From assembly GCA_034096865.1 (NCBI GenBank), contig JAWQFJ010018666.1:10001-74000 (forward strand): a stretch of DNA of 64,000 nt. The letters are read 5' to 3'. Positions within the stretch are counted from its first letter, which is position 1, and each line of letters begins with the position of its first letter. The translations under genes were made by a program, and so were the position numbers. The notes below the pieces were generated by a model. The model had not been told where the DNA came from, searched no databases, and was given only the letters and a program-made list of their open reading frames with translations. Of the stretch, positions 12,701 through 24,800 are shown in pieces. The DNA is from Theodoxus fluviatilis (Eukaryota > Mollusca > Gastropoda > Cycloneritida > Neritidae).

Positions 12701-15700
12701 TTCTAGGACGTCTCGCTGTGACAGAGCAGAGGACGCTGCATGCAATGACAGGAATACAGACAGTTCTGGGACGTCTCACTAAGACAGAGGCATGCAAGAA
12801 CAGAGGAACAGACAAAGAGTTCTGGGACGTCTCACTGTGACAGAGGCATGCAGGGACACAGGAACAGATAGTTCTGGGACGTCTCACTGAGACAGAGGCA
12901 TGCAGGGACACAGGAACAGACAGTTCTGGGACGTCTCACTAAGACAGAGGCATGCAAGGACACAGGAACAGACAGAGAGTTCTAGGACGTCTTGCTGTGA
13001 CAGAGGCATGCAAGGACAGAGGAACAGACAGTTCTGGGACGTCTCACTGTGACAGAGGCATGCAGGGACACAGGAACAGACAGTTCTGGGACGTCTCACT
13101 GTGACAGAGGCATGCAGGGACACAGGAACAGACAGAGAGTTCTAGGACGTCTTGCTGTGACAGAGCAGAGCACGGTGCATGCATGACAGAAACAGACAGA
13201 GAGTTCTAGGATGTCTCACTGAGACTGAGCAGAGGAACAGAGGGGGAGTTCTGGGACGTCTCGCTGTGACAGAGGTATGCAATGACAGAGGAACAGAGGG
13301 GGAGTTCTGGGACGTCTCACTGTGACAGAGGTATGCAATGACAGAGGAACAGACAGACAGTTCTGGGACGTCTCACTGAGACAGAGGTATGCAATGACAG
13401 AGGAACAGAGGGGGAGTTCTGGGACGTCTCGCTGTGACAGAGGCATGCAATGACAGAGGAACAGAGGGGGAGTTCTGGGACGTCTCACTGTGACAGAGGT
13501 ATGCAATGACAGAGGAACAGACAGACAGTTCTGGGACGTCTCACTGAGACAGAGGCATGCAATGCCAGAGGAACAGAGGGGGAGTTCTGGGACGTCTCGC
13601 TGTGACAGAGGCATGCAATGACAGAGGAACAGAGGGGGAGTTCTGGGACGTCTCACTGTGACAGAGGTATGCAATGACAGAGGAACAGACAGACAGTTCT
13701 GGGACGTCTCACTGAGACAGAGGCATGCAATGCCAGAGGAACAGAGGGGGAGTTCTGGGACGTCTCGCTGTGACAGAGGCATGCAAGGACAGAGGAATAA
13801 AGTGAGCACTCAAAGGTGAGGAAATATGATTTCATGTGTGGAAAGATCAAAGTAATTTTAGAGTATGCGATTGGTGCACGTAAATGTGGTGTGTATTTTA
13901 CCAATCATGCACTAGACTGAAAATGTTCACGGCGCCTTAAAAAACCGATGTACTTTCAAGTGCAAAATCATGCAGTCCATGTCAAGTTTTAAACATAGTT
14001 AGTATAAATAAGCAAACCTCGCCAAGCAAGTGCTTTGAAATGAATCAGTTTCAAAACTGTTCTGCACATCTCGTGGTGAAGTTGCACTGATTCCCACGGA
14101 CTACTGCTTTCACTCGGAGCATTCGCAACATGCCGGACAGCCTTATGCAGTCCCAGTGCGCTACAGGGGTCCCCTTGGTAGCTTGGGACCCCCTTGGTAG
14201 CTCGGGGCCCCCTTGGTAGCTCGGGGCCCCCTTGGTAGCTCGGGGCCCCCTTGGTAGCTCGGGGCCCCCTTGGTAGCTTGGGGATCCCTTGGTAGCTCGG
14301 GGTCCCCCAGGTAGTTTGAGACCTCTTGGTAGCTTGGGGCCTCCTTGGTAGCATGAGCTCCCTTGGTGTCTCGGGGCCCTCTTGGTAGCTAGGGTCTTCC
14401 CTGGTAGCTCGAGGCCCCCTTGGTAGCTCGGCGCCCCCTTGGTAGCTTGGGGCCGCATTGGTAGCTCGGGGTCCCCTTGGTAGCTCGGCGCCCCCTTGGT
14501 AGCTTGGGGCCGCATTGGTAGCTCGAGGCCCCCTTGGTAGCTCGGCGCCCCCTTGGTAGCTTGGGGCCGCATTGGTAGCTCGGGGTCCCCTTGGTAGCTG
14601 GGGGCCCCCTTGGTAGCTCGGGGTCCCCTTGGTAGCTCGGGGCCCCCTTGGTAGCTCCCCCTTGGTAGCTTGGGGATCCCTTGGTAGCTCGGGGCCCCCC
14701 AGGTAGTTTGAGGCCTCTTGGTAGCTTGGGGCCCCCCAGGTAGTTTGAGGCCTCTTGGTAGCTTGGGGCCTCCTTGGTAGCATGAGCTCCCTTGGTAGAT
14801 TGGGCCCCCTTGGTGTCTCGGGGCCCTCTTGGTAGCTAGGGTCTTCCCTGGTAGCTCGAGGCCCCTTTGGTAGCTCAGCGCCCCCTTGGTAGCTTGGGGC
14901 CGCATTGGTAGCTTGGGGATCCCTTGGTAGCTCCGGGCCCCATTGGTAGTTTGAGGCCTCTTGGTAGCTTGGGGCCCCCTTGGTAGCATGGTGTCTCGGG
15001 GCCCTCTTGGTAGCTAGGGTCTTCCCTGGTAGCTCGAGGCCCCCTTCGGAGCTCGGGGCCCCTTGTTAGTTTGGGGCCCTCCAGGTAGGTTGGGGCCTCC
15101 CAGGAAACTTGGGGACCCCAGGTAGCTCGGGGCCCCCTTGGTAGCTTGGGCTCCCTTGGTAGATTGGGCCCCCTTGGTAGCTCGAGGCCCTCTTGATAGC
15201 TTGGGTACCCCTTGGTAGCTTGGGTTCCCTTGGTAGATTGGGCCCCCTTGGTAGCTCGGGGCCCTCTTGGTAGCTTGGGGACCGCTTGGTAGCTTAGGCC
15301 TCTTGGTAGCTTGGGCTCCCTTGGTAGATTGGGCCCCCTTGGTAGCTCGGGGCCCTCTTGGTAGCTTGGGGACCACTTGGTAGCTTGAGGCCTCTTGGTA
15401 GCTTGGGGCCCCCTTGGTAGCTCGGGGCCCTCTTGGTAGCTTGGGGATCACTTAGTAGCTTGAGGCCTCTTGGTAGCTTGGGGCCCCCTTGGTAGCTTGG
15501 GAACCCCAGGTAGCTTAGGGACCCCTTGGTAGCTTGGGGCCCCCTTGGTAGCTCGGGGCCCCCTTGGTAGCTCGGGGCCCTCTTGGTAGCTTGGGGCCCC
15601 CTTGGTAGCTTAGGGACCCCTTGGTAGCTTGGGGCCCCCTTGGTAGCTCGGGGCCCTCTTGGTAGCTTGGGGATCACTTAGTAGCTTGAGGCCTCTTGGT

Positions 15701-17344
15701 AGCTTGGGGCCCCCTTGGTAGCTTGGGAACCCCAGGTAGCTTAGGGACCCCTTGGTTGCTTGGAAACCTCTTGGTAGCTCTGGGCCCTCTTTGTAGCTTG
15801 GGCCCCCTTGGTAGCTTGAGGCCTCTTGGTAGTTTGGGGCCCCCTTGGTAGCTCGGGGCCCTCTTGGTAGCTTGGGGACCACTTGGTAGCTTGAGGCCTC
15901 TTGGTAGCTTGGGGCCCCCTTGGTAGCTCGGGGCCCTCTTGGTAGCTTGGGGATCACTTAGTAGCTTGAGGCCTCTTGGTAGCTTGGGGCCCCCTTGGTA
16001 GCTTGGGAACCCCAGGTAGCTTATGGACCCCTTGGTAGCTTGGAAACCTCTTGGTAGCTCTGGGCCCTCTTTGTAGCTTGGGCCCCCTTGGTAGCTTGAG
16101 GCCTCTTGGTAGTTTGGGGCCCCCTTGATAGCTTGGGCCCCCTTGGTAGCTTGAGGCCTCTTGGTAGTTTGGGGCCCCCTTGATAGCTTGGGCCCCCTTG
16201 GTAGCTTGAGGCCTATTGGTAGTTTGGGGCCCCCTTGATAGCTTGGGGCCCCCAGGTAGCTTGGGGACACCTTGGTAGCTTGGGCTCCATTGGTGTCTTG
16301 GGGCACATTGGTAGCTTGGGCCCCCTTGGTAGCTCGGGGCCCCCTTGGTAGCTCGGGGCCCCTTGTTAGCTTGGGGCCCCCAGGAAACTTGGGCTCCCTT
16401 GGTGTCTCGGGTCTCCCCTGGTAGCTCGGGGCCCCCAGGTAGCGTGGGGCCCCCCAGGAAACTTAGGCTCCCTTGGTGTCTCGGGGCCCTCTTGGTAGCT
16501 CGGGTCTCCCCTGGTAGCTCGGGTCTCCCCTGGTAGCTCGGGGCCCCCAGGTAGCTCGGGTCTCCCCTGGTAGCTCGGGTCTCCCCTGGTAGCTCGGGTC
16601 TCCCCTGGCAGCTCGGGGCCCCCAGGTAGCTCGGGGCCCCCAGGTAGCTCGGGGCCCCCAGGTAGCTCGGGTCTCCCCTGGTAGCTCGGGTCTCCCCTGG
16701 TAGCTCGGGGCCCCCAGGTAGCTCGGGGCCCCCAGGTAGCTCGGGGCCCCCAGGTAGCTCGGGGCCCGATTCCCCACAGTGTGGAGCGAGCTGAGAGGCC
16801 GTCAGCCCGGGATTCCAGCCCCTACGGGGGATCCTGTCATGCCTGGCACCCCCGCAGTCTCTGTCTACATCACACGCAAGGCTGACCGCCCGTAGCGACA
16901 GCCTAGTCACGTGACTGTATTGCCTGCCTCCTCACCTTCGCGTATCGTCGTGACCGAGGGGCTCTGCATTCCACTCCTTGTCGAACAGCGGGTTTTGGCT
17001 GAAAGGAAAAGCGTTGGAATGAAGGAAGAGCAGGATTCTCTACACGCACAGAGATTGATGGTTGCAAGAGCCACACTCATGCTGCAGCAAGACAGACTCG
17101 AGGACCTGTCTGCACCATGCGCATTCCTGCAAGCAGTATCTTCATGCACCATGTGTATACCAGCTAACAGTTCTTTGATATATCATAAGCATACATGCTA
17201 ACACTTCCTTGATAAACCATGTGTATACTTTCAAGAAGTATCTTGATAAAAACCACTGGCGCTGAACCTCCAGGTTTAGGGCTCAGACTGTGGCTGTTCC
17301 CAGAGTTGAACTGGCCACGCGGATGGACAATCCCCCCCCCCCTC

Positions 17345-17440
<96 letters not shown>

Positions 17441-20400
17441 ACCCACCCGTCCTCCCTTCCCTTATCTCCCAACTGTCATAGCCTCCGCTACTCTCCCCCG
17501 TTTCTGTAGCCAGGCTGGGGCATCTCGCTGGCATTGTTCTGTCCAAGATGTCAGTTTTGATCACGTCACACAATTTCGCCATTCCATCAATTGACTTTGG
17601 GGAGGCGCTTCCGAGTGTATGACCTTAAAACCCACTTTCTGTTCAAACCTCGATTCTGAATATTTGATACATTCAATCGGACCTAACTTCCAGTAAGTGT
17701 GCAAAATTTCACTGAAATCCGTCCAGTAGTTTTTTTAGATATCAGCCGTTAAGTCGAGACAGACAGACACACACACACACACACACACAGACAGACAGAC
17801 AGATAAAGTATGTAGGACCTCCAGTAAACCTGGAGGGATAAATATGCGTATACTTGGGAACAGTTCCTTGATACAATATTTGCATTCTTAGAAACGGTAC
17901 TATGATATAATACGTATGTACTTGCAAGTAGTATCTTGATATGATACGAGTACGATCAAAAATAATACCTTGATACAATGTGTGTATACTTGTAAACATC
18001 ACCTTAATACACCAGATGTATACTTGCAGACGTACCTTCATACAATATGTGCATGCTTTAAAACAATGACGATGCAATATGTGTATACTAGCTAATGGTA
18101 TCTTGATACATATGTGCATACTTGCAAACAGTATTTTGATAGAATGTGTGTATCCTTGCAAATGGTATTTAACATATCGCATGCGTCTTTGCAAACCGTA
18201 CCTTGATTTCCCGGACTGCCAAATCTCATCGAATTTGGTACGCTCGCCTTTGCTTGACGCTCCTGGAATATAGTCACCATGTATACACTCCATGCCCGTG
18301 TGCAGAAATATACAGTATGTACATGATGGATTGATACAATGCCAAATGATCATTTTCTAAAGTGAATGGAAAAGAGACATTTAAAGTTGAAGTCGTTATC
18401 TATAATTCTATGTCTGTGTGTACGTGTACATCTTCAAAATCATATGCAGGAATGTACATTGTTTCACTTTACACCATTCCAAGAATCCAACACAAAGGAA
18501 AGTACACCATAGGAAGGACACCGTGGGAAGGACACCGTGGGAAGGACGCCGTGGGAAGGACGCCATGGGAAGGACACCGTGGGAAGGACACCGTGGGAGG
18601 GACGCCGTGGGAGGGACGCTGTGGGAAGGACGCCATGGGAAGGACACCGTGAGAAGAACGCCGTGGGAAGGACACCATGGGAAGGAGACTATGGGAAGGA
18701 CGCCATGGGAAGGACATTATGGGAAGGACGCCATGGGAAGGAGACTATGGGAAGGACGCCATGGGAAGGACATTATGGGAAGGACGCCATGGCAAGGAAA
18801 TTGTGGGAAGGACAGTGGGAAGGACACCGTGGGAAGGATGCCGTGGGAAGGAAGCCATGGGAAGGACGCCATGCTAAGGATATTGTGGGAAGGACACCGT
18901 GGGAAGGACACTGTGGGAAGGACGCCATGGGAAGGACACCGTGAGAAGAACGCCGTGGGAAGGACACCATGGGAAGGAGACTATGGGAAGGACGCCATGG
19001 GAAGGACATTATGGGAAGGACGCCATGGGAAGGAGACTATGGGAAGGACGCCATGGGAAGGACATTATGGGAAGGACGCCATGGCAAGGACATTGTGGGA
19101 AGGACAGTGGGAAGGACACCGTGGGAAGGATGCCGTGGGAAGGAGGTTATGGGAAGGACGCCATGCTAAGGATATTGTGGGAAGGACACCGTGGGAAGGA
19201 CACTGTGGGAAGGACGCCATGGGAAGGACGCCGTGGGAAGGACGCCGTGGGAAGGACACCGTGGGAAGGACACTGTGGGAAGGACGCCGTGGGAAGTACG
19301 CCGTGGGAAGGACGACATGAAAAGGAAGCCGTGAAGGACGCCATGGGAAGGACGCCATGGGAAGAACCATGTGGGAATGACGCCGTGGGAAGGACACCGT
19401 GGGAAGGACGCCATGGGAAGGACACCGTGGGAAGGACGCCATGCGAAGGACGCCATGGGAAAGACACCGTGGGAAGGACGCCATGGGAAGGACGCCGTGG
19501 GAAATACGCCATGGGAGGACACCGTGGAAAGGACACCGTGGGAAGACGCCACGGGAAGGACGCCATGGGAAGAACCACGTGGCAATGACGCCGTGGGAAG
19601 GACGCCATAGGAAGAAACACGTGGAAAGGACTCCGTGGAAAGGACGCCATGGGAAGGACGCCATGATAAGGAAGCCGTGAAGGACGCCATGGGAGGGACG
19701 CCATGGGAAGGACGCCATGGGAAGGACGCCATGGGAAGGACGCCGTGAAGGACGCCATGGGAAGGACGCCATGGGAAGAACCATGTAGGAATGACGCCGT
19801 GGGAAGGACACCGTGGGAAGGACGCCATGAGAAGGACGCCATGGGAAGGACGCCGTGGAAAGGACGCCTTGGGAAGGACGCCATGGGAAGAACCACATGG
19901 GAAGGACACCGTGGAAAGGACACCGTGGGAAGACGCCATGGGAAGGACGCCATGGGAAGAACCACGTGGCAAAGACGCCGTGGGAAGGACGCCATGGGAA
20001 GAACCACGTGGCAATGACGCCGTGGGAAGGACGCCATGGGAAGAACCACGTGGAAAGGACTCCGTGGAAAGGACGCCTTGGGAAGAACCACGTGGAAAGG
20101 ACTCCGTGGAAAGGACGCCTTGGGAAGAACCACGTGGCAATGACGCCGTAGAAAGGACGCCTTGGGAAGAACCACGTGGAAATGACGTCGTGGGAAGTAC
20201 ACCATGAAAAGACCCACGTGGCAATGACGCCGTGGAAAGGACTCCGTGGGAAGGACGCCTTGGAAAGAGTCACGTGGACAGGACGCCGTGTGAAGGACGC
20301 CATGAGAAGGACGCCATGGGAAGGACGCTGTGGAAAGGACGCCTTGGGAAGGACGCCATGGGAAGAACCACGTGGGAAGAACACCGTGGAAAGGACACCG

Positions 20401-21817
20401 TGGGAAGACGCCATGGGAAGGACGCCATGAGAAGAACCACGTGGCAAAGACGCCGTGGGAAGGACTCCATGGGAAGAACCATTTGTGGGAAGGACTCCGT
20501 CGGAAGGACGCCATGGGAAAAACCACGTGGGAAGGACGCCGTGGGAAGGACGCCATGGGAAGAACCACGTGGACAGGACGCCGTGGGAAGGACTCCATGG
20601 GAAGAACCATTTGTGGGAAGGACTCCGTCGGAAGGACGCCATGGGAAAAACCACGTGGGAAGGACGCCGTGGGAAGGACTCCATGGGATGGACGCCATGG
20701 GAAGAACCACGTGGGAAGGACGCCGTGGGAAGAACCACGTTTGAAGGACGCCGTGGGAAGGACTCCATGGGAAGGACGCCATGGGAAAAACCACGTGGGA
20801 AGGACGCCGTGGGAAGGACTCCATGGGATGGACGCCATGGGAAGAACCACGTGGGAAGGACGCCGTGGGAAGGACGCCGTGGGAAGGACGCCATGGGAAG
20901 AACCACGTGGAAAGGAGTCCGTGGGAATGACGCCGTGGGAATGACACCGTGGAAAGGACGCCATGGGAAGAATCACGTGATAAAGACTCCGTGGGAAGGA
21001 ATCCGTGGGAAGGACGCCATGGGAGGGACACCATGGGAAGAACCACGTGGGAAGAACGCCGTGGAAAGAACGCCGTGGAAAGGACGTTATGGAAATGACG
21101 CCATAGACGTTATTCACGCAGCGGCCATTTTGAAATCGAAAACGAGGCGAACTGGGCAAACTTCATGGCGTCTTCTATGGCCAGCACCAGTACCAGTACA
21201 TGGAGTGGAAATATCCTGCATGTACCTCCATTCTCGCATGGAAATGCGGAAATATGGGCAAGTGATGTTGGTACCCACATCTAAAAAGACAGTCAGAGGC
21301 TGTGGAGCGAGTCCAGCACAGGGCTACCAAGTTGTTGAGTGAATGTAGGGAGATGTCTTACAGCGAGCGCTTAGAGTATTTGAATCTGCACTCACTAAAA
21401 GGACGAAGGATTCGTGGTGACCTAATAGGGACTTATTAATCATACAATAATCTCGTAGACGTGGAGTGGAGCGACTTCTTTAAGTCACCAAGTTGTACCA
21501 GTACGAGAAATGCAGACGGAAAAGTGTTTGTTCAACGTAGGAATACTAACCTAAGAAAGTATTGTTTCAGTAATCGTGTTGCTAACCTGTGGAATAACCT
21601 TCCGTTTCAGCTAAAGACTGCACCGACTACTAACGTTTTCAAAAATCAACTGGACAAGGATCCTACATTCATATCGTTATCTAGAAGCTATGATGAGTGA
21701 CACTGTCACAATAGGAAAATTGCGCTAAGACCTTATGTTATATAACGCAACACATTACGATGGGGCGTTTAAAAGGCTTCACGGCCTACATATTGCCTCT
21801 CTACTACTACTACTACA

Positions 21818-21856
<39 letters not shown>

Positions 21857-24800
21857 GCTACTACTACTACTACTGCAACATACCCAGTAGAAAGAACTGG
21901 AAAGGATACGAAAAGTTCATCGAAGGATTTGTGCATGACATCGAAGGTAAAACAGGTTACCCTTCTCTCTTGTAGATCTAGATCTGTAGTGTTGATCATT
22001 ATGACTGGTGTTTCTTGAAATAAGGTCAGTAAGCCTATATGTTAATTTATTACGCTAATATAACCATGGGCTATCTTTGCATATAGTTTGTTATATCTGA
22101 TCATATACTTCAATTTGAGTCAAAACTGCGAGATAAGCGACTACTGCCAGCTGGGCTTGCATCGTCTGCCATGCCGACATCAACATTTCCGGTGTGATCA
22201 AGACTCTATACATGGCTCTCTACCATTGACTGATTTATATTTTTGGACCAATCACAATAGGTTTCTTACTATGTTAGGTCGTGCGAAGTGATGGCATGAT
22301 CTTGCTTCCTGGTGTAAACATTGCAGGTTTCCAGATATAAACAAGAAAAACAACATCACTTGCCCATATTTCAACATTTCCATGCGAGAATGGAGGCACA
22401 TGAAGAAGATTTCCACTCCATGTACTGGTACTGATGCTGGCCATAAAAGACGCAATGGTGTTTGCCCAGTTCGCCTCGATTTGAAAACCGAAAGTATCTC
22501 GCGTGAATAATGTCCATGGGAAGGACGCCATGGAAAGAACGCCATGGAAAGAACGCCGTGGAATGGACGCCGTGGGAAGGACGATGTGGGAAGGACGCCA
22601 TAGAAGGGACGCCATGGTATGGACGCCGTGGGAAGGACGCCGTGGGCAGAACAGCGTGGGAAGGACGCCAAGGGAAGGACGCCATGGGAAGGACGCCATG
22701 GGAAGGACGCCGTGGAAAGGACGCCGTGGGCAGAACCGCGTGGGAAGGACGCCGTGGGAAGGACGCCATGGGAAGGACGCCGTGGGAAGGACCCCATGGG
22801 AAGGACGCCGTGGGAAGGACCCCATGGGAAGGACGCTGTGGGAAGGACCCCATGGGAAGGACGCCATGGGAAGGACGCCATGGGAAGGACGCCGTGGGAA
22901 GGACCCCATGGGAAGGACGCCGTGGGAAGGACGCCATGGGAAGGCCCCCAGGGGAAGGACGCCATGGGAAAGACGCCATGGGAAGGACGCCATGGGAAGG
23001 ACGCCATGGGAAGGACCCCATGGGAAGGACGCCATGGGAAGGACCCCATGGGAAGGACGCCGTGGAAACGACGCCGTGGGCAGAACCGCGTAGGAAGGAC
23101 GTTGTGGGAAGGACGCCATAGGAAGAACGCCATGGGAAGGACCCCATGGGAAGGACGCCATGGGAAGGACCCCATGGGAAGGAAGCCGTGGAAACGACGC
23201 CGTGGGCAGAACCGCGTGGGAAGGACGCCGTGGGAAGGACGCCATGGAAAGGACGCCATGGGAAGGATGCCATGGAAAGAACCACGTGGGAAAAACGCCG
23301 TGGGAAGGACGCCATGGGAAGGACGCCGTGGGAAGGACGCCATGGGAAGGACGCCATGGGAAGAACGCCATGGGAAGGACGCTATGGGAAGGATGCCATG
23401 GGAAGAACGCCGTGGGAAGAACGCCGTGGGAAGAACCACGTGGGAAAAAACGCCGTGGGAAGGACGCCGTGGGAAGGACGCCATGGGAAGAACGCCATGG
23501 GAAGAACGCCATGGGAAGGACGCCATGGGAAGGACGCCTTGGGAAGGACGCCATGGGAAGAACCTCGTGGGAAGGACACCGTGGGAAGGACTCCATGGGA
23601 AGGACGCCGAGGGTAGAACCACGTGGGAAGGACACCGTGGGAAAGACGCCATGCGAAGGACGCCGTGGGTAGAACCACGTGGGAAGGACACCGTGGGAAA
23701 GACGCCATGCGAAGGACGCCGTGGGAAGGACGCCGTGGGAAGGACGCCGTGGGAAGAACGCCATGAGAAGAACGCCATGGGAAGGACGCCATGGGAAGGA
23801 CGCCGTGATAAGAACGCCGTGGGAAGCACGCCATGGGAAGAACGCCATGGGAAGCACGCCATGGGAAGAACGCCATGGGAAGCACGCCATGGGAAGGACG
23901 CCATGGGAAGAACGCCATAGGAAGGACGCTATGGGAAGGACGCCATGGGAAGGACGCCGTGGGAAGGACGCCAATGGGAAGAACGCCATGGGAAGGACGC
24001 CATGGGAAGAACGCCATGGGAAGAACGCCATAGGAAGAACGCCATGGGAAGCACGCCATGGGAAGGACACCATGGGAAGAACGCCATGGGAAGGACGCTA
24101 TGGGAAGAACGCCATGGGAAGGACGCCGTGGGAAGGACGCCAATGAAAAGAACGCCGTGGGTAGAACCACGTGGGAAGGACGCCGTGGGAAGGACGCCAT
24201 GGGAAGAACAACGTGGTAAGGACGCCGTGGGAAGGACGCCATGGTATGGACGCCATGGGAACAACCTCGTGGGAAGGACGCCGTGGGAAGAACGCCGTGG
24301 GAATGACGCCATGGGAAGAACCTCGTGGGAAGGACGCCATGGTATGGACGCCATGGGAAGAACGCAATGGGAACAACCTCGTGGGAAGGACGCCGTGGTA
24401 ACAACGCCGTGGGGATGACGCCATGGGAAGGACGCCGTGGGAAGGACGACGTGGGAAGGACGCAATGAGAATGATGCCATGGGAATGACGCCGTGGGAAG
24501 GACGCCATGGGATGGACGCCGTGGGAAGGACCCCATGGGAAGGACGCCGTGGGAAGGACCCCATGGGAAGGACGCTGTGGGAAGGACCCCATGGGAAGGA
24601 CGCCATGGGAAGGACGCCATGGGAAGAACGGAGTGGGAAGGACCCCATGGGAAGGACGCCGTGGGAAGGACGCCGTGGGAAGGACGCCATGGGAAGGACG
24701 CCATGGGAAGGACGGAGTGGGAAGGACCCCATGGGAAGGACGCCATGGGAAGGACGCCATGGGAAGGACCCCATGGGAAGGACGCCATGGGAAGGACGCC

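Larger units (their letters stand above)
21110..22510. mobile_element. Inverted-repeat (foldback-like) element inside the 14-bp array
   Basis: 21110-21270 and 22351-22510 are inverted copies of one another (about 160 bp, clearly recognisable with scattered changes). The outer ends read TTATTCACGC and GCGTGAATAA. The 14-bp array lies on both sides in the same orientation, as expected if this piece was inserted into one array. The interior holds a LINE 3' fragment, a (TAC)n tract and sequence I do not recognise. ACGT (left) and ATGT (right) next to the ends may be a decayed 4-bp target duplication. No transposase is seen. Confidence 0.55.

Noticed and set aside
14051..14163. Possible extra or alternative cadherin exon on the minus strand
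   Set aside because: It is open and would match the phase from exon J, but the candidate acceptor has no pyrimidine tract and there is no donor; the chosen last exon fits better.
13989..16910. Proline/glycine-rich collagen-like open frames on the minus strand
   Set aside because: They come from the 19-bp array. The period is not Gly-x-y and the frames shift with unit length changes.
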